DNA of 64,000 bases. It comes from an uncultured Clostridia bacterium. Lineage in GTDB: Bacteria > Bacillota > Clostridia > TANB77 > CAG-508. Below the pieces are notes generated by a model. It saw only the letters and a program-made list of their open reading frames with translations, did no database searches and was not told the DNA's origin. Of this stretch, positions 9,028 through 18,238 are shown one piece after another (the first letter of the stretch is position 1; each line of letters starts with the position of its first letter). Made by a program: the position numbers and the translations under genes. The stretch is from contig CAKPKJ010000004.1 in assembly GCA_934167445.1 (NCBI GenBank), positions 1 to 64,000 of the forward strand. Direction: 5' to 3'.

Positions 9028-10296
9028 TTGGAAAAATTAGTAGTTACAGGACCTACTTGTTTAAAAGGGGAAGTAGTAATAAGTGGAGCAAAAAATGCAG
9101 CAGTTGCAATATTGCCAGCAACTTTATTAATTGATGGAGTATGTACAATTGAAAATCTACCTAATATAAGTGATATAAAACTATCTTGTGAAATATTAGA
9201 AAAATTAGGTGCAAAAATTACATGGAAAGACAAACATACAATTACAGTTGATACAACAAATATAACAACAACAAAAGCACCATTAGACTTAACAAGTAAA
9301 TTTAGAGCATCATATTATATAATTGGAGCAATGCTTAGCAGAAAAGGTGAAGTTGAAGTTGGAATGCCAGGCGGATGTAAATTAGGAGCAAGGCCAATAG
9401 ACCAACATATAAAAGGCTTTGAAGCATTAGGGGCAAATGTAAAAGTAGAAAAAGGAACTATTTATGCAAAAACAAAAAAACAATTAAAAGGAGCTCCTGT
9501 TTATATGGATGTGGTATCTGTTGGAGCAACAATAAATGTTATGCTTGCAGCTGTTTTAGCTAAAGGAACAACTATAATTGATAATGCTGCAAAAGAACCA
9601 CATATAGTTGATGTTGCAAACTTCTTAAATACTATGGGAGCAGACATTCGTGGTGCAGGTACAGATGTAATAAAAATAAATGGTGTTGAAAAATTACAAG
9701 GAGGGGCTACATATTCAGTAGTACCAGATCAAATAGAAGCAGGAACATTTATGCTTGCGGCTGTAGCAACAAGAGGAGATTTAACTTTAAAAAATTGTAT
9801 TACAAAACATTTAGAGTCAATTACTGCTAAAATCATAGAAGTTGGTGGAAATGTAGAAGACAATGGTGATAGTATACGTGTATGGTGTAATAAAAGACCT
9901 AGTAAGGCAAATATAAAAACATTACCATATCCAGGATTTCCAACAGATTTACAACCTCAAATGGGTGTTGTGTTATCAATTGCAAATGGTACAAGCGTAA
10001 TAAATGAAAGTATATGGGAATCAAGATTCCAATATACAGAGGAATTAAATAAAATGGGAGCAAAAATAACTGCTCAAGGAAAAACAGCATTTTTTGAAGG
10101 TGTGAAAAAATTAACAGGAGCTCCTGTATATTCTACAGATTTAAGAGCTGGTGCAGCTTTGGTAATTGCTGGAACAGTGGCAGAAGGAGAAACTGAAATT
10201 TATAATTTACAGCATATTGACCGTGGATATGAAAATATAGAAGAAAAATTCAGAAAAATAGGGGCTAAAATAGAGAGAGTAACAGAAGAGGATTAA
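9028..10296 (+). CDS. murA: UDP-N-acetylglucosamine 1-carboxyvinyltransferase
   Basis: MurA transfers enolpyruvate from PEP to UDP-GlcNAc, the first committed step of peptidoglycan synthesis, in the cytoplasm. The protein has about 422 residues, normal for the family. The substrate-binding segment SGAKNAA is at residues 19-25 and the active-site loop PGGCKLGARP contains Cys117, the residue alkylated by fosfomycin in sensitive enzymes. The start is a TTG with GGAGGG upstream; an ATG at 9013 overlaps that site. The MBL-fold gene starts one base after the stop, so the two form an operon. Confidence 0.95.
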   Translation: MEKLVVTGPTCLKGEVVISGAKNAAVAILPATLLIDGVCTIENLPNISDIKLSCEILEKLGAKITWKDKHTITVDTTNITTTKAPLDLTSKFRASYYIIGAMLSRKGEVEVGMPGGCKLGARPIDQHIKGFEALGANVKVEKGTIYAKTKKQLKGAPVYMDVVSVGATINVMLAAVLAKGTTIIDNAAKEPHIVDVANFLNTMGADIRGAGTDVIKINGVEKLQGGATYSVVPDQIEAGTFMLAAVATRGDLTLKNCITKHLESITAKIIEVGGNVEDNGDSIRVWCNKRPSKANIKTLPYPGFPTDLQPQMGVVLSIANGTSVINESIWESRFQYTEELNKMGAKITAQGKTAFFEGVKKLTGAPVYSTDLRAGAALVIAGTVAEGETEIYNLQHIDRGYENIEEKFRKIGAKIERVTEED

Positions 10297-10297
10297 A

Positions 10298-11092
10298 ATG
10301 ATGTTTAATTTTTGTAGCTTATATAGTGGAAGTAGTGGAAATAGTCTTTTTGTAGAATCTAAAAATACAAAAATATTGATAGATGCCGGTGTTAGCTGTA
10401 AAAAAATAGAACAAGCTTTACAAGATATAGAGGTTGATCCAAGTACATTAGATGGAATTTTAGTAACACATGAACATAGAGACCATGTGCAATCACTCGG
10501 AACAATTTCTAAAAAGTTTGATTTACCTGTATTTGTAAATCAAGAAACGCTTGATGCAATGCCTACACAAAGAGATAAGATTGCAGAAAAAAATATTAAA
10601 TTATTTAAAGTAGATGACAAATTCGAAGTTGGAGATTTACTAATAAAACCATTTGCAATTCCACATGATGCAGCAAATCCTTGCGGATTTAGCGTTTATA
10701 AGGATAAAGCTAAAATAAGTTTAGCAACAGATATAGGGCATATGACAAATAGTATATTAAAAAGTTTAGAAGAAAGTTTATTTGTTTTATTAGAAGCAAA
10801 TTATGACCCAAAAGTATTACAATGCTCATCATATCCGTTTGTATTAAAATCAAGAATAGCTGGTCCAACAGGACATTTGCCAAATGAAATGGCTGGAAAA
10901 ACTATATCATATTTATTGCAATCAGGATTAAAAAATGCAATGCTAGGACATTTAAGTAAAGAAAGCAATTTTCCGGAATTGGCATATCAAACAGTTTTAG
11001 ATGAATTAATTACAACTAAAGAATATAATGGTAATAATTTGCAACTTAGTGTAGCTTCAAGAGATGCACATAGTAAAATAATAAAAATATAA
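10298..11092 (+). CDS. MBL-fold metallohydrolase of the WalJ/YycJ family
   Basis: This 264-residue metallo-beta-lactamase-fold protein begins with the YSGSSGNS segment characteristic of YycJ/WalJ and carries the zinc motif THEHRDH at about residues 57-63. In B. subtilis and streptococci the gene belongs to the walKR locus and is thought to act as an exonuclease linked to wall and division control. No walKR is seen in this window; the gene follows murA directly. Two adjacent ATGs (10298 and 10301) are both possible starts. Confidence 0.85.
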   Translation: MMFNFCSLYSGSSGNSLFVESKNTKILIDAGVSCKKIEQALQDIEVDPSTLDGILVTHEHRDHVQSLGTISKKFDLPVFVNQETLDAMPTQRDKIAEKNIKLFKVDDKFEVGDLLIKPFAIPHDAANPCGFSVYKDKAKISLATDIGHMTNSILKSLEESLFVLLEANYDPKVLQCSSYPFVLKSRIAGPTGHLPNEMAGKTISYLLQSGLKNAMLGHLSKESNFPELAYQTVLDELITTKEYNGNNLQLSVASRDAHSKIIKI

Positions 11093-11120
11093 AATGTAAT
11101 AATTATAGAAAAAGAAAAAC

Positions 11121-11226
11121 AAAAGGTATTATTATGTATTTAGTAAATAACACATTTGGGTAGAAAATATTTTGAATATATAATATTTTCTAATATAATT
11201 TGCTGAAATATATGATAATACCTTTT
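11121..11226 (+). repeat. 106-base imperfect palindrome with internal hairpins
   Basis: The ends AAAAGGTATTATTAT (11121-11135) and ATGATAATACCTTTT (11212-11226) pair over 15 bases with one wobble. TATTT / AAATA continues the pairing inward, and inside lies a second hairpin AGAAAATATT / AATATTTTCT. It occupies nearly all the gap between the MBL gene and rlmH. It could be a structured leader RNA for rlmH or a small palindromic repeat; I recognise no riboswitch. Confidence 0.55.
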
Positions 11227-11255
11227 ATTAAAAGTATAGAAAAAGAGGGATTATA

Positions 11256-11735
11256 ATGCTAACAATCAATGTTATTTGTGTCGGAAAATTAAAGGAAAAA
11301 TATCTTAGAGATGCAATAGCAGAATATAGTAAAAGACTTTCTAAATATTGCAAACTAAATATTATAGAATTATCTGACGAAAAAGTTCCAGATAAAATAA
11401 ATGAAAGTATTGAAAAAGAAATAAAAGAAAAAGAATGTAAAAAAATAATTGCGCATATACCTAAAAATTCATATATAATGGCATTAGACTTAACAGGTAA
11501 GCAATACACATCCGAAGAGTTTTCAGAAAAAATAGAGAATATAGCAATGGAAAAAAGCAATTTAACATTTATAATTGGAGGAACTTTGGGTATGAACAGT
11601 GAATTATTAAATATGTGTGATTCTAAAATATGTTTTTCTAAAATGACATTTCCGCATCAATTAATACGTGTTTTTTTATTAGAGCAAATATTTAGAGGAT
11701 TTAAAATATTAAGCAATGAAACATATCATAGATAA
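11256..11735 (+). CDS. rlmH: 23S rRNA (pseudouridine-1915 N3)-methyltransferase
   Basis: RlmH is a SPOUT methyltransferase that methylates pseudouridine 1915 in helix 69 of 23S rRNA. The length of 159 residues is exactly as expected. The SAM-binding FIIGGTLGM segment and the C-terminal FSKMTFPHQLIRVFLLEQIFRGF block followed by YHR are family hallmarks. In Firmicutes it is commonly found near walJ, as here. Confidence 0.95.
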   Translation: MLTINVICVGKLKEKYLRDAIAEYSKRLSKYCKLNIIELSDEKVPDKINESIEKEIKEKECKKIIAHIPKNSYIMALDLTGKQYTSEEFSEKIENIAMEKSNLTFIIGGTLGMNSELLNMCDSKICFSKMTFPHQLIRVFLLEQIFRGFKILSNETYHR

Positions 11736-11796
11736 TAAATATTTAATATTAATTTAATATTTATATGATTAAATTAATAAAGTGATTATATATAAA

Positions 11797-11850
11797 TTTG
11801 TAGAGAAAAACAAAACAGGGGCTACCATTTTGAAAAAAATTCTCTACAAA
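11797..11850. repeat. Inverted repeat downstream of rlmH
   Basis: TTTGTAGAGAA (11797-11807) and TTCTCTACAAA (11840-11850) form an 11-bp perfect inverted repeat around a 32-base loop. No T-tract follows, so it is not a clear terminator. Function unknown. Confidence 0.45.
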
Positions 11851-11935
11851 GGAAAAAACATAATTAATAAAAATTAAAGTAACATTATATTTTTTTATTT
11901 AAATAATTACAAAATTAATTATTCAACAATATAAA

Positions 11936-12049
11936 TTAATCTTTATAATTTTTATTTTTTAAAGTTTTAAAAAATTTTTTGGATAGTTTTTTGATAACAA
12001 AATATCGAACTATGAAAAAAATTGTAAGAAATAATAAAAATTTTAACAT
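11936..12049 (-). CDS. Possible 37-residue membrane protein
   Basis: A short hydrophobic reading frame downstream of spmB starts at an ATG with AAAAGGAC at correct spacing. It would encode one membrane helix (LLFLTIFFIVRYFVI) followed by a lysine-rich tail. The frame is open further upstream to a TTG at 12139 inside the end of spmB, giving a 67-residue two-helix version. I recognise no family. Confidence 0.35.
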   Translation of the reverse strand: MLKFLLFLTIFFIVRYFVIKKLSKKFFKTLKNKNYKD

Positions 12050-12120
12050 AAATACTTGTCCTTTTTGAAATAATATGTATATAATTATAAAGAGTAAAAA
12101 CAAAATTGTCAACACAAAAA

Positions 12121-12648
12121 TTACGACAAAAAACGACAAATTATCATACTAACAGAAATGCCAATAATATCAGCAAAAAGTGCTGCAATTAAAATAAATC
12201 TTGTTTTTTTTACTTTGATGTAACTGGTGTATATGGCAATTGTATATAAAGTTGTTTCAGTTGAACCCATAATGGTAGAGGCAATTTTCCCAATTAAACT
12301 ATCAACACCAAAGGTTTTCATTATATTTGTAGCAATTGCAATAGAACCACTACCAGAAATAGGTCTTAATATTGCAAGAGGCATAATTTCTGAGGGAAAG
12401 TTCAAAAAATTTAATATAGGAGAAGCAAGTTTTATTATAAAATCGAGTACGCCAGAATTACGTAAGCTACTTATAGCAACGAAAAGTCCAATTAATGTAG
12501 GCAAAATATTAAAAGTCATTTTCATACCATCTTTGCAACCATCTAGGAAGGTATCAAATATTTTAACATTGTCATTTAGACCATATAGTAGCACTAATAG
12601 TACGACAAAAGGAATGGCTAGATTAGAAAGATAATTTATAAAATTCAT
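12121..12648 (-). CDS. spmB: Spore maturation protein B
   Basis: SpmB is an integral membrane protein with a nucleoside-recognition (Gate) domain. Together with SpmA it is needed for normal spore core dehydration and heat resistance in Bacillus and Clostridium. The 175-residue length is typical. The segment IMGSTETTLYTIAIY, followed by a Ile/Ala-rich helix near the C-terminus, is characteristic. Its ATG overlaps the spmA stop by 4 bases, so the pair is translationally coupled. Confidence 0.92.
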   Translation of the reverse strand: MNFINYLSNLAIPFVVLLVLLYGLNDNVKIFDTFLDGCKDGMKMTFNILPTLIGLFVAISSLRNSGVLDFIIKLASPILNFLNFPSEIMPLAILRPISGSGSIAIATNIMKTFGVDSLIGKIASTIMGSTETTLYTIAIYTSYIKVKKTRFILIAALFADIIGISVSMIICRFLS

Positions 12649-13271
12649 AGCTTTTTCTCCTTATTTGTAAGCTTTATCAAGATTTTTGTGGCGAAAATTG
12701 CAGAACATGCTGCTATAACTGTTGCTATCCAAGTTGGAAAAACAATGGAAGCTGGATTTTGTGAATTTAATGATGTTCTAATAGCAATAACAGTAGTTGG
12801 AATTAATTGAATAGATGCGGTATTTAAAACAATAAACATCATCATAGAGTCGGACAGGGTATCTTTCTTAATATTTTCTTTTTGCATTGAATCCATTGCT
12901 TTCAACCCAAGTGGAGTTGCAGCATTGCCAAGGCCTAAAATATTTGCAATAATATTCATTGAAATTTCTTTCTTTATTTTTGAATTATCCTTTAATTTTG
13001 GGAAAAGATAATTTAGAAAGGGAGATAATAATTTTGAAAGTTTTTGAATTAATGAGGTCTTATTTGCAATTTGCATAATACCATTCCAAAGGCATATTGT
13101 ACCGAGCAAACTTAGAGAAAGGGTTATTGCATCATTGGTGCCATCAAAGATAGCTTTATTTAAATTTTCTAAGTTGCCAGAAAGAATAGCAAATGAGAAT
13201 GATATTATTATAAGAAAAGGCCAAACTAAATTTAACAAATTAATCACCAATATAATTCTATTTGTGTACAT
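12645..13271 (-). CDS. spmA: Spore maturation protein A
   Basis: SpmA is the partner of SpmB, a polytopic membrane protein of about 208 residues with the Gate-domain segment NIIANILGLGNAATPLGLKAM. The pair acts in the mother cell during late sporulation; the transported substrate is not established. No strong Shine-Dalgarno sequence precedes the ATG at 13271, and a start about nine codons further in, before the first membrane helix, is possible. The spore-linked genes abrB and spoIIR are next to it. Confidence 0.92.
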   Translation of the reverse strand: MYTNRIILVINLLNLVWPFLIIISFSFAILSGNLENLNKAIFDGTNDAITLSLSLLGTICLWNGIMQIANKTSLIQKLSKLLSPFLNYLFPKLKDNSKIKKEISMNIIANILGLGNAATPLGLKAMDSMQKENIKKDTLSDSMMMFIVLNTASIQLIPTTVIAIRTSLNSQNPASIVFPTWIATVIAACSAIFATKILIKLTNKEKKL

Positions 13272-13291
13272 TACTTTTTATGCTAATATAA

Positions 13292-13320
13292 TTGACCCAA
13301 AATCAGTTTTATGATATAGT
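13292..13320 (+). promoter_or_regulatory. Promoter of the AbrB-family gene
   Basis: TTGACC (13292-13297), 17 bases and TATAGT (13315-13320) precede the gene by 56 bases. Confidence 0.65.
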
Positions 13321-13376
13321 ATGTATACGATATATTGGATGTAAAATTTGACATTTTAAAAGGAGGAATATAAAAA

Positions 13377-13631
13377 ATGAAGTCTACAGGAATAATAAGA
13401 AGAGTGGATGAATTAGGAAGAGTAGTAATACCAATTGAAATAAGAAATCAATTTAATATAATAGAAAAAGATCCGATAGAAATATATGTAGAAGGTGGAA
13501 CAATAGTATTAAAAAAATTCGAGCCAAACTGCATTTTCTGTGGTAATACAAAAAATTTAGTTGCATTTAATGACAAACTAATTTGTGAAGAGTGTGCTAA
13601 AAAAATAGGAAAATTAGAGCCAGAAAAATAA
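13377..13631 (+). CDS. AbrB/SpoVT-family transcriptional regulator with zinc-ribbon tail
   Basis: This is an 84-residue transition-state-type regulator. The N-terminal half is the AbrB swapped-hairpin DNA-binding domain (TGIIRRVDELGRVVIP). The C-terminal half has C-x2-C at 52-55 and C-x2-C at 70-73, suggesting a small zinc ribbon in place of the usual AbrB multimerisation region. AbrB relatives bind DNA as dimers or tetramers and control stationary-phase and sporulation genes. Its position between spmAB and spoIIR fits a sporulation role but does not prove it. AGGAGG lies 9 bases upstream. Confidence 0.88.
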   Translation: MKSTGIIRRVDELGRVVIPIEIRNQFNIIEKDPIEIYVEGGTIVLKKFEPNCIFCGNTKNLVAFNDKLICEECAKKIGKLEPEK

Positions 13632-13640
13632 TTCTGGCTT
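13618..13640. terminator. Hairpin between abrB-type gene and spoIIR
   Basis: GCCAGAA / TTCTGGC pairs across the stop codon of the regulator and reaches the last base of the converging spoIIR. The T-tract is weak. Confidence 0.5.
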
Positions 13641-14305
13641 TAATTCTTTGCAGTAGAAATGTTAGATTTATTAAATAGTTCAAGGAGTTTAAATTTAAAT
13701 TGAATTGTAGAATTTTCTTTATCAGAAACTAACGCGAATTCTTCTTCTGATAAAGAGTTTTCTAATTGCTTTTTCGATTCTTCTGGAACAATTCCAGAAC
13801 TTATATCAACAAAACATAAAGGAGGAAACATTACACACCACCAGTTTTGACCTTTAGCCTCTCCTATCTCAACTCTTAATGCATCATAATATCCAGATGG
13901 AAGAGATATATCCCCATAATATTTTGTTGGAAATTCGAAATTTCCGATTTTTACATTTACATTATAGGAATAGCCATTTTCTCTAATTATATCTAAAGCA
14001 ATTTTTTTAAAATCATTTTGATGATTTTTGGCAATATTTATTGCCTCTTGTTTTGTGGTACAATCTTTACAAATATTATTCATATAAGAAAGCAAGTTGT
14101 CACGAACTTTATACTTTAAATCTTGGTCTTGCTTGCTATCACTATTTGCAATAACGTGTAGTCTAAAAACGCTATTAGCAATATCTGTTGAAACTGTTTG
14201 TGCGTAAGAAATTGCACAAGTAGCAGTATAAGCAAATAATAATACTACTAAAATAAACAATACTTTAAATTTAGGACTTCTAAATATTTTTAATAAATTT
14301 TTCAT
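13640..14305 (-). CDS. spoIIR: Stage II sporulation protein R
   Basis: SpoIIR is secreted from the forespore and triggers SpoIIGA to process pro-sigmaE in the mother cell. The 221-residue protein has an N-terminal signal/membrane segment at about residues 13-32 and the family core VFRLHVIANSDS, then LKYKVRDNLL, then a PSGYYDALRVEIGEAKGQNWWCVMFPPLCF-like block near the middle to end. GGAGGT lies upstream of the ATG. A forespore-specific sigmaF promoter is expected, but none could be assigned. Confidence 0.93.
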   Translation of the reverse strand: MKNLLKIFRSPKFKVLFILVVLLFAYTATCAISYAQTVSTDIANSVFRLHVIANSDSKQDQDLKYKVRDNLLSYMNNICKDCTTKQEAINIAKNHQNDFKKIALDIIRENGYSYNVNVKIGNFEFPTKYYGDISLPSGYYDALRVEIGEAKGQNWWCVMFPPLCFVDISSGIVPEESKKQLENSLSEEEFALVSDKENSTIQFKFKLLELFNKSNISTAKN

Positions 14306-14482
14306 ATGTTACCTCCATATATCCTTTTTTGTAAAAAAATTCTTTAATTTAATTATTTCCAGATTTGAAAAGTTTATACATAATTGCTAACTATCATTAT
14401 CGATTTGTAGAACTTTGCCTATAACACTATAAATATCGGCAAAAAATGTCGATAACTTTTTTGAAATATATTTGAAATATTA

Positions 14483-14516
14483 TTGACATATTTGAAAACA
14501 AATGGTAAAATTTACC
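14483..14516 (+). promoter_or_regulatory. Promoter with overlapping palindrome (possible operator)
   Basis: TTGACA (14483-14488), 17 bases and TAAAAT (14506-14511) form a near-consensus promoter. The -10 lies inside the inverted repeat GGTAAA-A-TTTACC (14504-14516), a plausible repressor site for the downstream unknown gene. Confidence 0.55.
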
Positions 14517-14580
14517 AATAACCAGGAAGTGGTAAAAACTAAGAATCCGTATAGGAAAAGTGAAAAGGAGAGAGTTTTTA

Positions 14581-15053
14581 TGATAAATAAAACAAAAGAA
14601 AAGACATGTGCATTTTATGCAAGTGATTATCATTTTGAAATGATTAGTTTACCATTTATTGAAAGAAATTTAGAATCAAACAAAGAAATAATTATATTAA
14701 CAGAAAATGATTTAGAAGATACAGTCAAAGTTTTAATATCAAAAATAAATTTAAGAGAAGAAAAAAAGAAAAATCTATCAAAAATAAATTGGAATCACAA
14801 TGATTTACTAAAATTCAAACAAATAAAAAGAAATGTAGAAAATAACAAAAACACAATAGTATTTATAAAAGGAAAAGAAAACTATATAAAAAATATAAAT
14901 GAAAATATAGAAAAATGGGTTCAAAACAATTCAAATATAAAAGTTATAGATTGTTATGACATAAATGAAATAGATAGTAATTTATCAACTGTAATGAGTA
15001 AATATCAAAACATATTAAATACATCTGGAGAAAAAAGGGTAGAAAATTTATAG
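14581..15053 (+). CDS. Unknown cytoplasmic protein, 157 residues
   Basis: I do not recognise this gene. The protein has no signal peptide or membrane segment. It starts with an ordered-looking block (CAFYASDYHFEMISLP), then a lysine- and asparagine-rich middle, and ends with another ordered block (IKVIDCYDINEI). The start at 14581 has AAAAGGAGAG upstream; an in-frame ATG at 14502 is inside the promoter and rejected. The strong promoter with an overlapping palindrome suggests regulated expression. Confidence 0.65.
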
Positions 15054-15121
15054 TATAAACTATTGATATTTTCATAAAAATAGTATATATATTAAGAAAT
15101 ACTATTTAAAGGAGAATGTCT

Positions 15122-16369
15122 ATGGAAAAAGAATTAGGAGAAATTAAGGCTAACTTAAAAAAATATGGACAAGAGCATATATTAAACCATTTTGAAGAGT
15201 TAGACGAAACACATCAAAAAGAATTATTAAAAGAAATAAAGGGGATAGATTTTGAACTTGTTACAAGTTTATATAACAATACTAAAAAAGAAAAAAAGAA
15301 TACTAAAGATGAAATAACACCAATAAATTACTTAGATAAATTCAAATTAGGAGATAAATATAAATATTACGAAAATATTGGAAAAAAAGCAATACAAGAA
15401 GGCAAACTTGCAGCTGTAACAATGGCAGGTGGTCAAGGAACTAGATTAGGACATAATGGGCCAAAAGGAACCTATGATATTGGACTAGATTCACACAAAT
15501 CATTATTTGAATTATTAAGTGATGGTATAAAAGAAGAAGCAAAGAGATATGGAGTAACAATTCCATGGTTTATAATGACAAGTAGAGAAAATAATAAAAC
15601 AACTGTAGAATTTTTTGAAAAACATAAATATTTTGGATATCAAAAAGATAAAAATATATTTTTCTTTATTCAAGGTGAATTACCTATGATGGATACAGAA
15701 GGAAAAATATTAATTGGAGAAGATGGCTTAATTAAACTAGCAGCAGATGGTCATGGTGGAATTTATGAATCTTTAGTAAAAAGCGGAATGACTAAAAAAA
15801 TGAAAGAGCTAGGAGTAGAATGGGTATTCATAGGTGGTGTAGATAATTGTCTTGTAAAAATGGTAGACCCTGTACTTATGGGAATTGCAATTGACCAACA
15901 AGTAACAGTTGCTTGCAAATCTGTTGTAAAGGCCAATCCACAAGAAAAAGTTGGTGTATTTTGTAAAAGAAATGGAAAACCCAATGTAATAGAATATACA
16001 GAAATTACAGATGAAATGGCAGAAGCAAGAGATAAAGAAGGCGAATTATTATATGGAGAATCACATATATTATGCAATTTATTTAGCGTAGGAGCAATTG
16101 AAAGAATGGGAGCTGAACCATTGCCATATCACGTTGCTTATAAAAAAGCAAAATATATTGATAAAGATGGAAATTTGGTAGTTCCAGATTCACCTAATGC
16201 CTATAAATTTGAAGCGTTTTTATTTGATGCCTTTGGAGAAGTTGACGATATGGCTGTTTTAAGAGTAAAGAGAGAAGAAGAATTTGCACCAGTCAAAAAT
16301 GCTGATACAGCAGGTGTAGACTGCCCAAAAACAGCAAGGGAATTGTATAAGAAATTTTATAATTTGTAA
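15122..16369 (+). CDS. UTP:sugar-1-phosphate uridylyltransferase (UDPGP family)
   Basis: This enzyme of the eukaryotic-type UDPGP/UDP-GlcNAc pyrophosphorylase family makes a UDP-sugar from UTP and a sugar 1-phosphate. The nucleotide-binding loop AGGQGTRLGHNGPKG is at residues 102-116, and DGHGGIYESL and FIGGVDNCL follow as expected. The length of about 415 residues is normal. Whether it prefers GlcNAc-1-P or glucose-1-P cannot be read from sequence. A phosphosugar mutase follows as a separate unit, so the two may work in series. The start at 15122 gives better spacing from AAGGAG than the ATG at 15116. Confidence 0.88.
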   Translation: MEKELGEIKANLKKYGQEHILNHFEELDETHQKELLKEIKGIDFELVTSLYNNTKKEKKNTKDEITPINYLDKFKLGDKYKYYENIGKKAIQEGKLAAVTMAGGQGTRLGHNGPKGTYDIGLDSHKSLFELLSDGIKEEAKRYGVTIPWFIMTSRENNKTTVEFFEKHKYFGYQKDKNIFFFIQGELPMMDTEGKILIGEDGLIKLAADGHGGIYESLVKSGMTKKMKELGVEWVFIGGVDNCLVKMVDPVLMGIAIDQQVTVACKSVVKANPQEKVGVFCKRNGKPNVIEYTEITDEMAEARDKEGELLYGESHILCNLFSVGAIERMGAEPLPYHVAYKKAKYIDKDGNLVVPDSPNAYKFEAFLFDAFGEVDDMAVLRVKREEEFAPVKNADTAGVDCPKTARELYKKFYNL

Positions 16370-16393
16370 TAGATAAAAAGTATTTAAAGAATA

Positions 16394-16438
16394 AAGCACA
16401 CTAAAAGTATGAAAAATACAAAAAGCGTGCTTTTTAAA
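16394..16438 (+). terminator. Terminator after the uridylyltransferase
   Basis: AAAGCAC / GTGCTTT stem with an AT-rich loop is followed by a run of T residues. Confidence 0.6.
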
Positions 16439-16460
16439 TAATGTTAAAAATGTTAAAGTA

Positions 16461-16489
16461 TTTACATATACAAGCATTTATGATATTAT
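16461..16489 (+). promoter_or_regulatory. Promoter of the phosphosugar mutase gene
   Basis: TTTACA (16461-16466), 17 bases and TATTAT (16484-16489) lie 24 bases before the start codon. Confidence 0.55.
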
Positions 16490-16513
16490 GCAATAATATA
16501 AGGAGGGATTCAA

Positions 16514-18238
16514 ATGAATTATTTAGAAGAATACAAAAAATGGTGTGAAAGCCAAGAATTCGATGAAGAAACTAAAAAAGAATTATTATCAATAAAAGAT
16601 GACGAAAAAGAAATTGAAGACAGATTTTATAAAGAACTAGAATTTGGAACAGCTGGACTAAGAGGTGTAATAGGAGCTGGAACAAATAGAATGAATAAAT
16701 ATACAGTAGGAAAAGCAACACAAGGACTTGCAAATTATATATTAGAACAAGGAACACAAGATAAAGGTGTTGCAATTAGTTATGACTCAAGAAGAATGTC
16801 AAAAGAATTTAGTTTATTAACAGCATTAATTTTAAATGCTAATGGAATAAAAACATATCTATTTGAAAACTTAAGACCTGTACCAGAATTATCATTCACA
16901 GTGAGAAAATTAAAATGTACAGCAGGTGTAATGATTACAGCAAGTCATAATCCACCAAAATATAATGGATACAAAGTATATTGGGATGATGGAGCTCAAA
17001 TAGTTGAACCAAGAGATAAAGAAATAATTGCAAAAGTAAGAGCAGTAGAAAGCTTTTCAGAAATAAAAGAAATATCAAAAGAAGAAGCAATTGAAAAGGG
17101 ATTATTTAATGTAATTGGAACAGAAATGGATGATGAATATATTTCTGTATTAAAAAGTAAAATATTAAATCCTGAAATAGTAAAAGAACAAGGTAAGAAA
17201 TTAAAAGTTGTTTACACTCCATTACATGGAACAGGAAACACAATTGCAGGAAGATTATTTAAAGAAATTGGAATGGAAAATGTATATGTAGTTCCAGAAC
17301 AAAAAGATCCAGATGGAGAATTTCCAACAGTTAGTTATCCTAACCCAGAAGATAAAGCTGCATTTAAATTAGCATTGGAATTAGCTAAAAAAGAAGATGC
17401 AGATGTAGTTTTAGCAACAGACCCAGATGCAGACAGATTAGGAATATTTGCTAAAGATGCTAAAACTGGCGAATATATGGAATATACAGGAAATATGTCA
17501 GCTTTATTAATTGCAGAATATAGGATTGAACAGATGAAAGAAAAAGGAATATTACCAGAAGATGGAATGTTTATAACAACAATAGTATCATCAGATTTAG
17601 CAAAGGCAATTGCAAAATATTATAACCTTGAATGTATTGAGGTTTTAACAGGATTCAAAAACATAGGTAGAATAATGAGACAAGAAGAAGAAAAAAATGG
17701 TATGAAATATGTATTTGGATTTGAAGAAAGTTATGGCTGTCTAATTGGAGATTATGCAAGAGATAAAGACGGAATTGCAGCAGTAATGGCTTTATGTGAG
17801 GCAGCCTGCTATTATGCTTCAAAAGGAAAAACATTATGGGATGCCATGGAAGATATTTATAAAAAATATGGATATTATAAAGAAGCTCAAGTATCAATTG
17901 TAATGGAAGGTGCTGAAGGAGCAGAAAAAATTAAAGAAATGATGACTAATATGAGAAATACACCTGTAGAAAAAATCGGTGAATATAAAGTCTTAACATT
18001 TAAAGATGTAGAAAAAGATTATGTTAAAGATATGGTAACAGGAGAAGAATCAAAAACAGGATTACCAAAATCAAATGTATTATATTATGCGTTAGAAGAT
18101 AACAATTGGTGTTGTGTACGTCCATCAGGAACAGAACCTAAAATAAAACTATATATGGGTGTAAAAGGAACATCTGATGAAGATGCTGCTAAAAAATTAG
18201 AAGCATTAAAAGAAGCAATGGTAGCAATTGTAAAATGA
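16514..18238 (+). CDS. pgcA: Phosphoglucomutase/phosphomannomutase
   Basis: This alpha-D-phosphohexomutase of 574 residues interconverts hexose 1- and 6-phosphates for UDP-sugar, glycolipid and wall polymer synthesis. The phosphoserine loop TASHNP has Ser144; the metal loop is DPDADR (303-308), the sugar-binding loop GFEESYG, and the phosphate-binding loop RPSGTEPK near the C-terminus. Size and architecture match the Bacillus PgcA type. The TGA stop codon is the first part of the palindromic repeat that follows. Confidence 0.93.
   Translation: MNYLEEYKKWCESQEFDEETKKELLSIKDDEKEIEDRFYKELEFGTAGLRGVIGAGTNRMNKYTVGKATQGLANYILEQGTQDKGVAISYDSRRMSKEFSLLTALILNANGIKTYLFENLRPVPELSFTVRKLKCTAGVMITASHNPPKYNGYKVYWDDGAQIVEPRDKEIIAKVRAVESFSEIKEISKEEAIEKGLFNVIGTEMDDEYISVLKSKILNPEIVKEQGKKLKVVYTPLHGTGNTIAGRLFKEIGMENVYVVPEQKDPDGEFPTVSYPNPEDKAAFKLALELAKKEDADVVLATDPDADRLGIFAKDAKTGEYMEYTGNMSALLIAEYRIEQMKEKGILPEDGMFITTIVSSDLAKAIAKYYNLECIEVLTGFKNIGRIMRQEEEKNGMKYVFGFEESYGCLIGDYARDKDGIAAVMALCEAACYYASKGKTLWDAMEDIYKKYGYYKEAQVSIVMEGAEGAEKIKEMMTNMRNTPVEKIGEYKVLTFKDVEKDYVKDMVTGEESKTGLPKSNVLYYALEDNNWCCVRPSGTEPKIKLYMGVKGTSDEDAAKKLEALKEAMVAIVK

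Noticed and set aside
12227..12634. Plus-strand 135-codon frame
   Set aside because: It is antisense to spmB, which has convincing family sequence and coupling to spmA.
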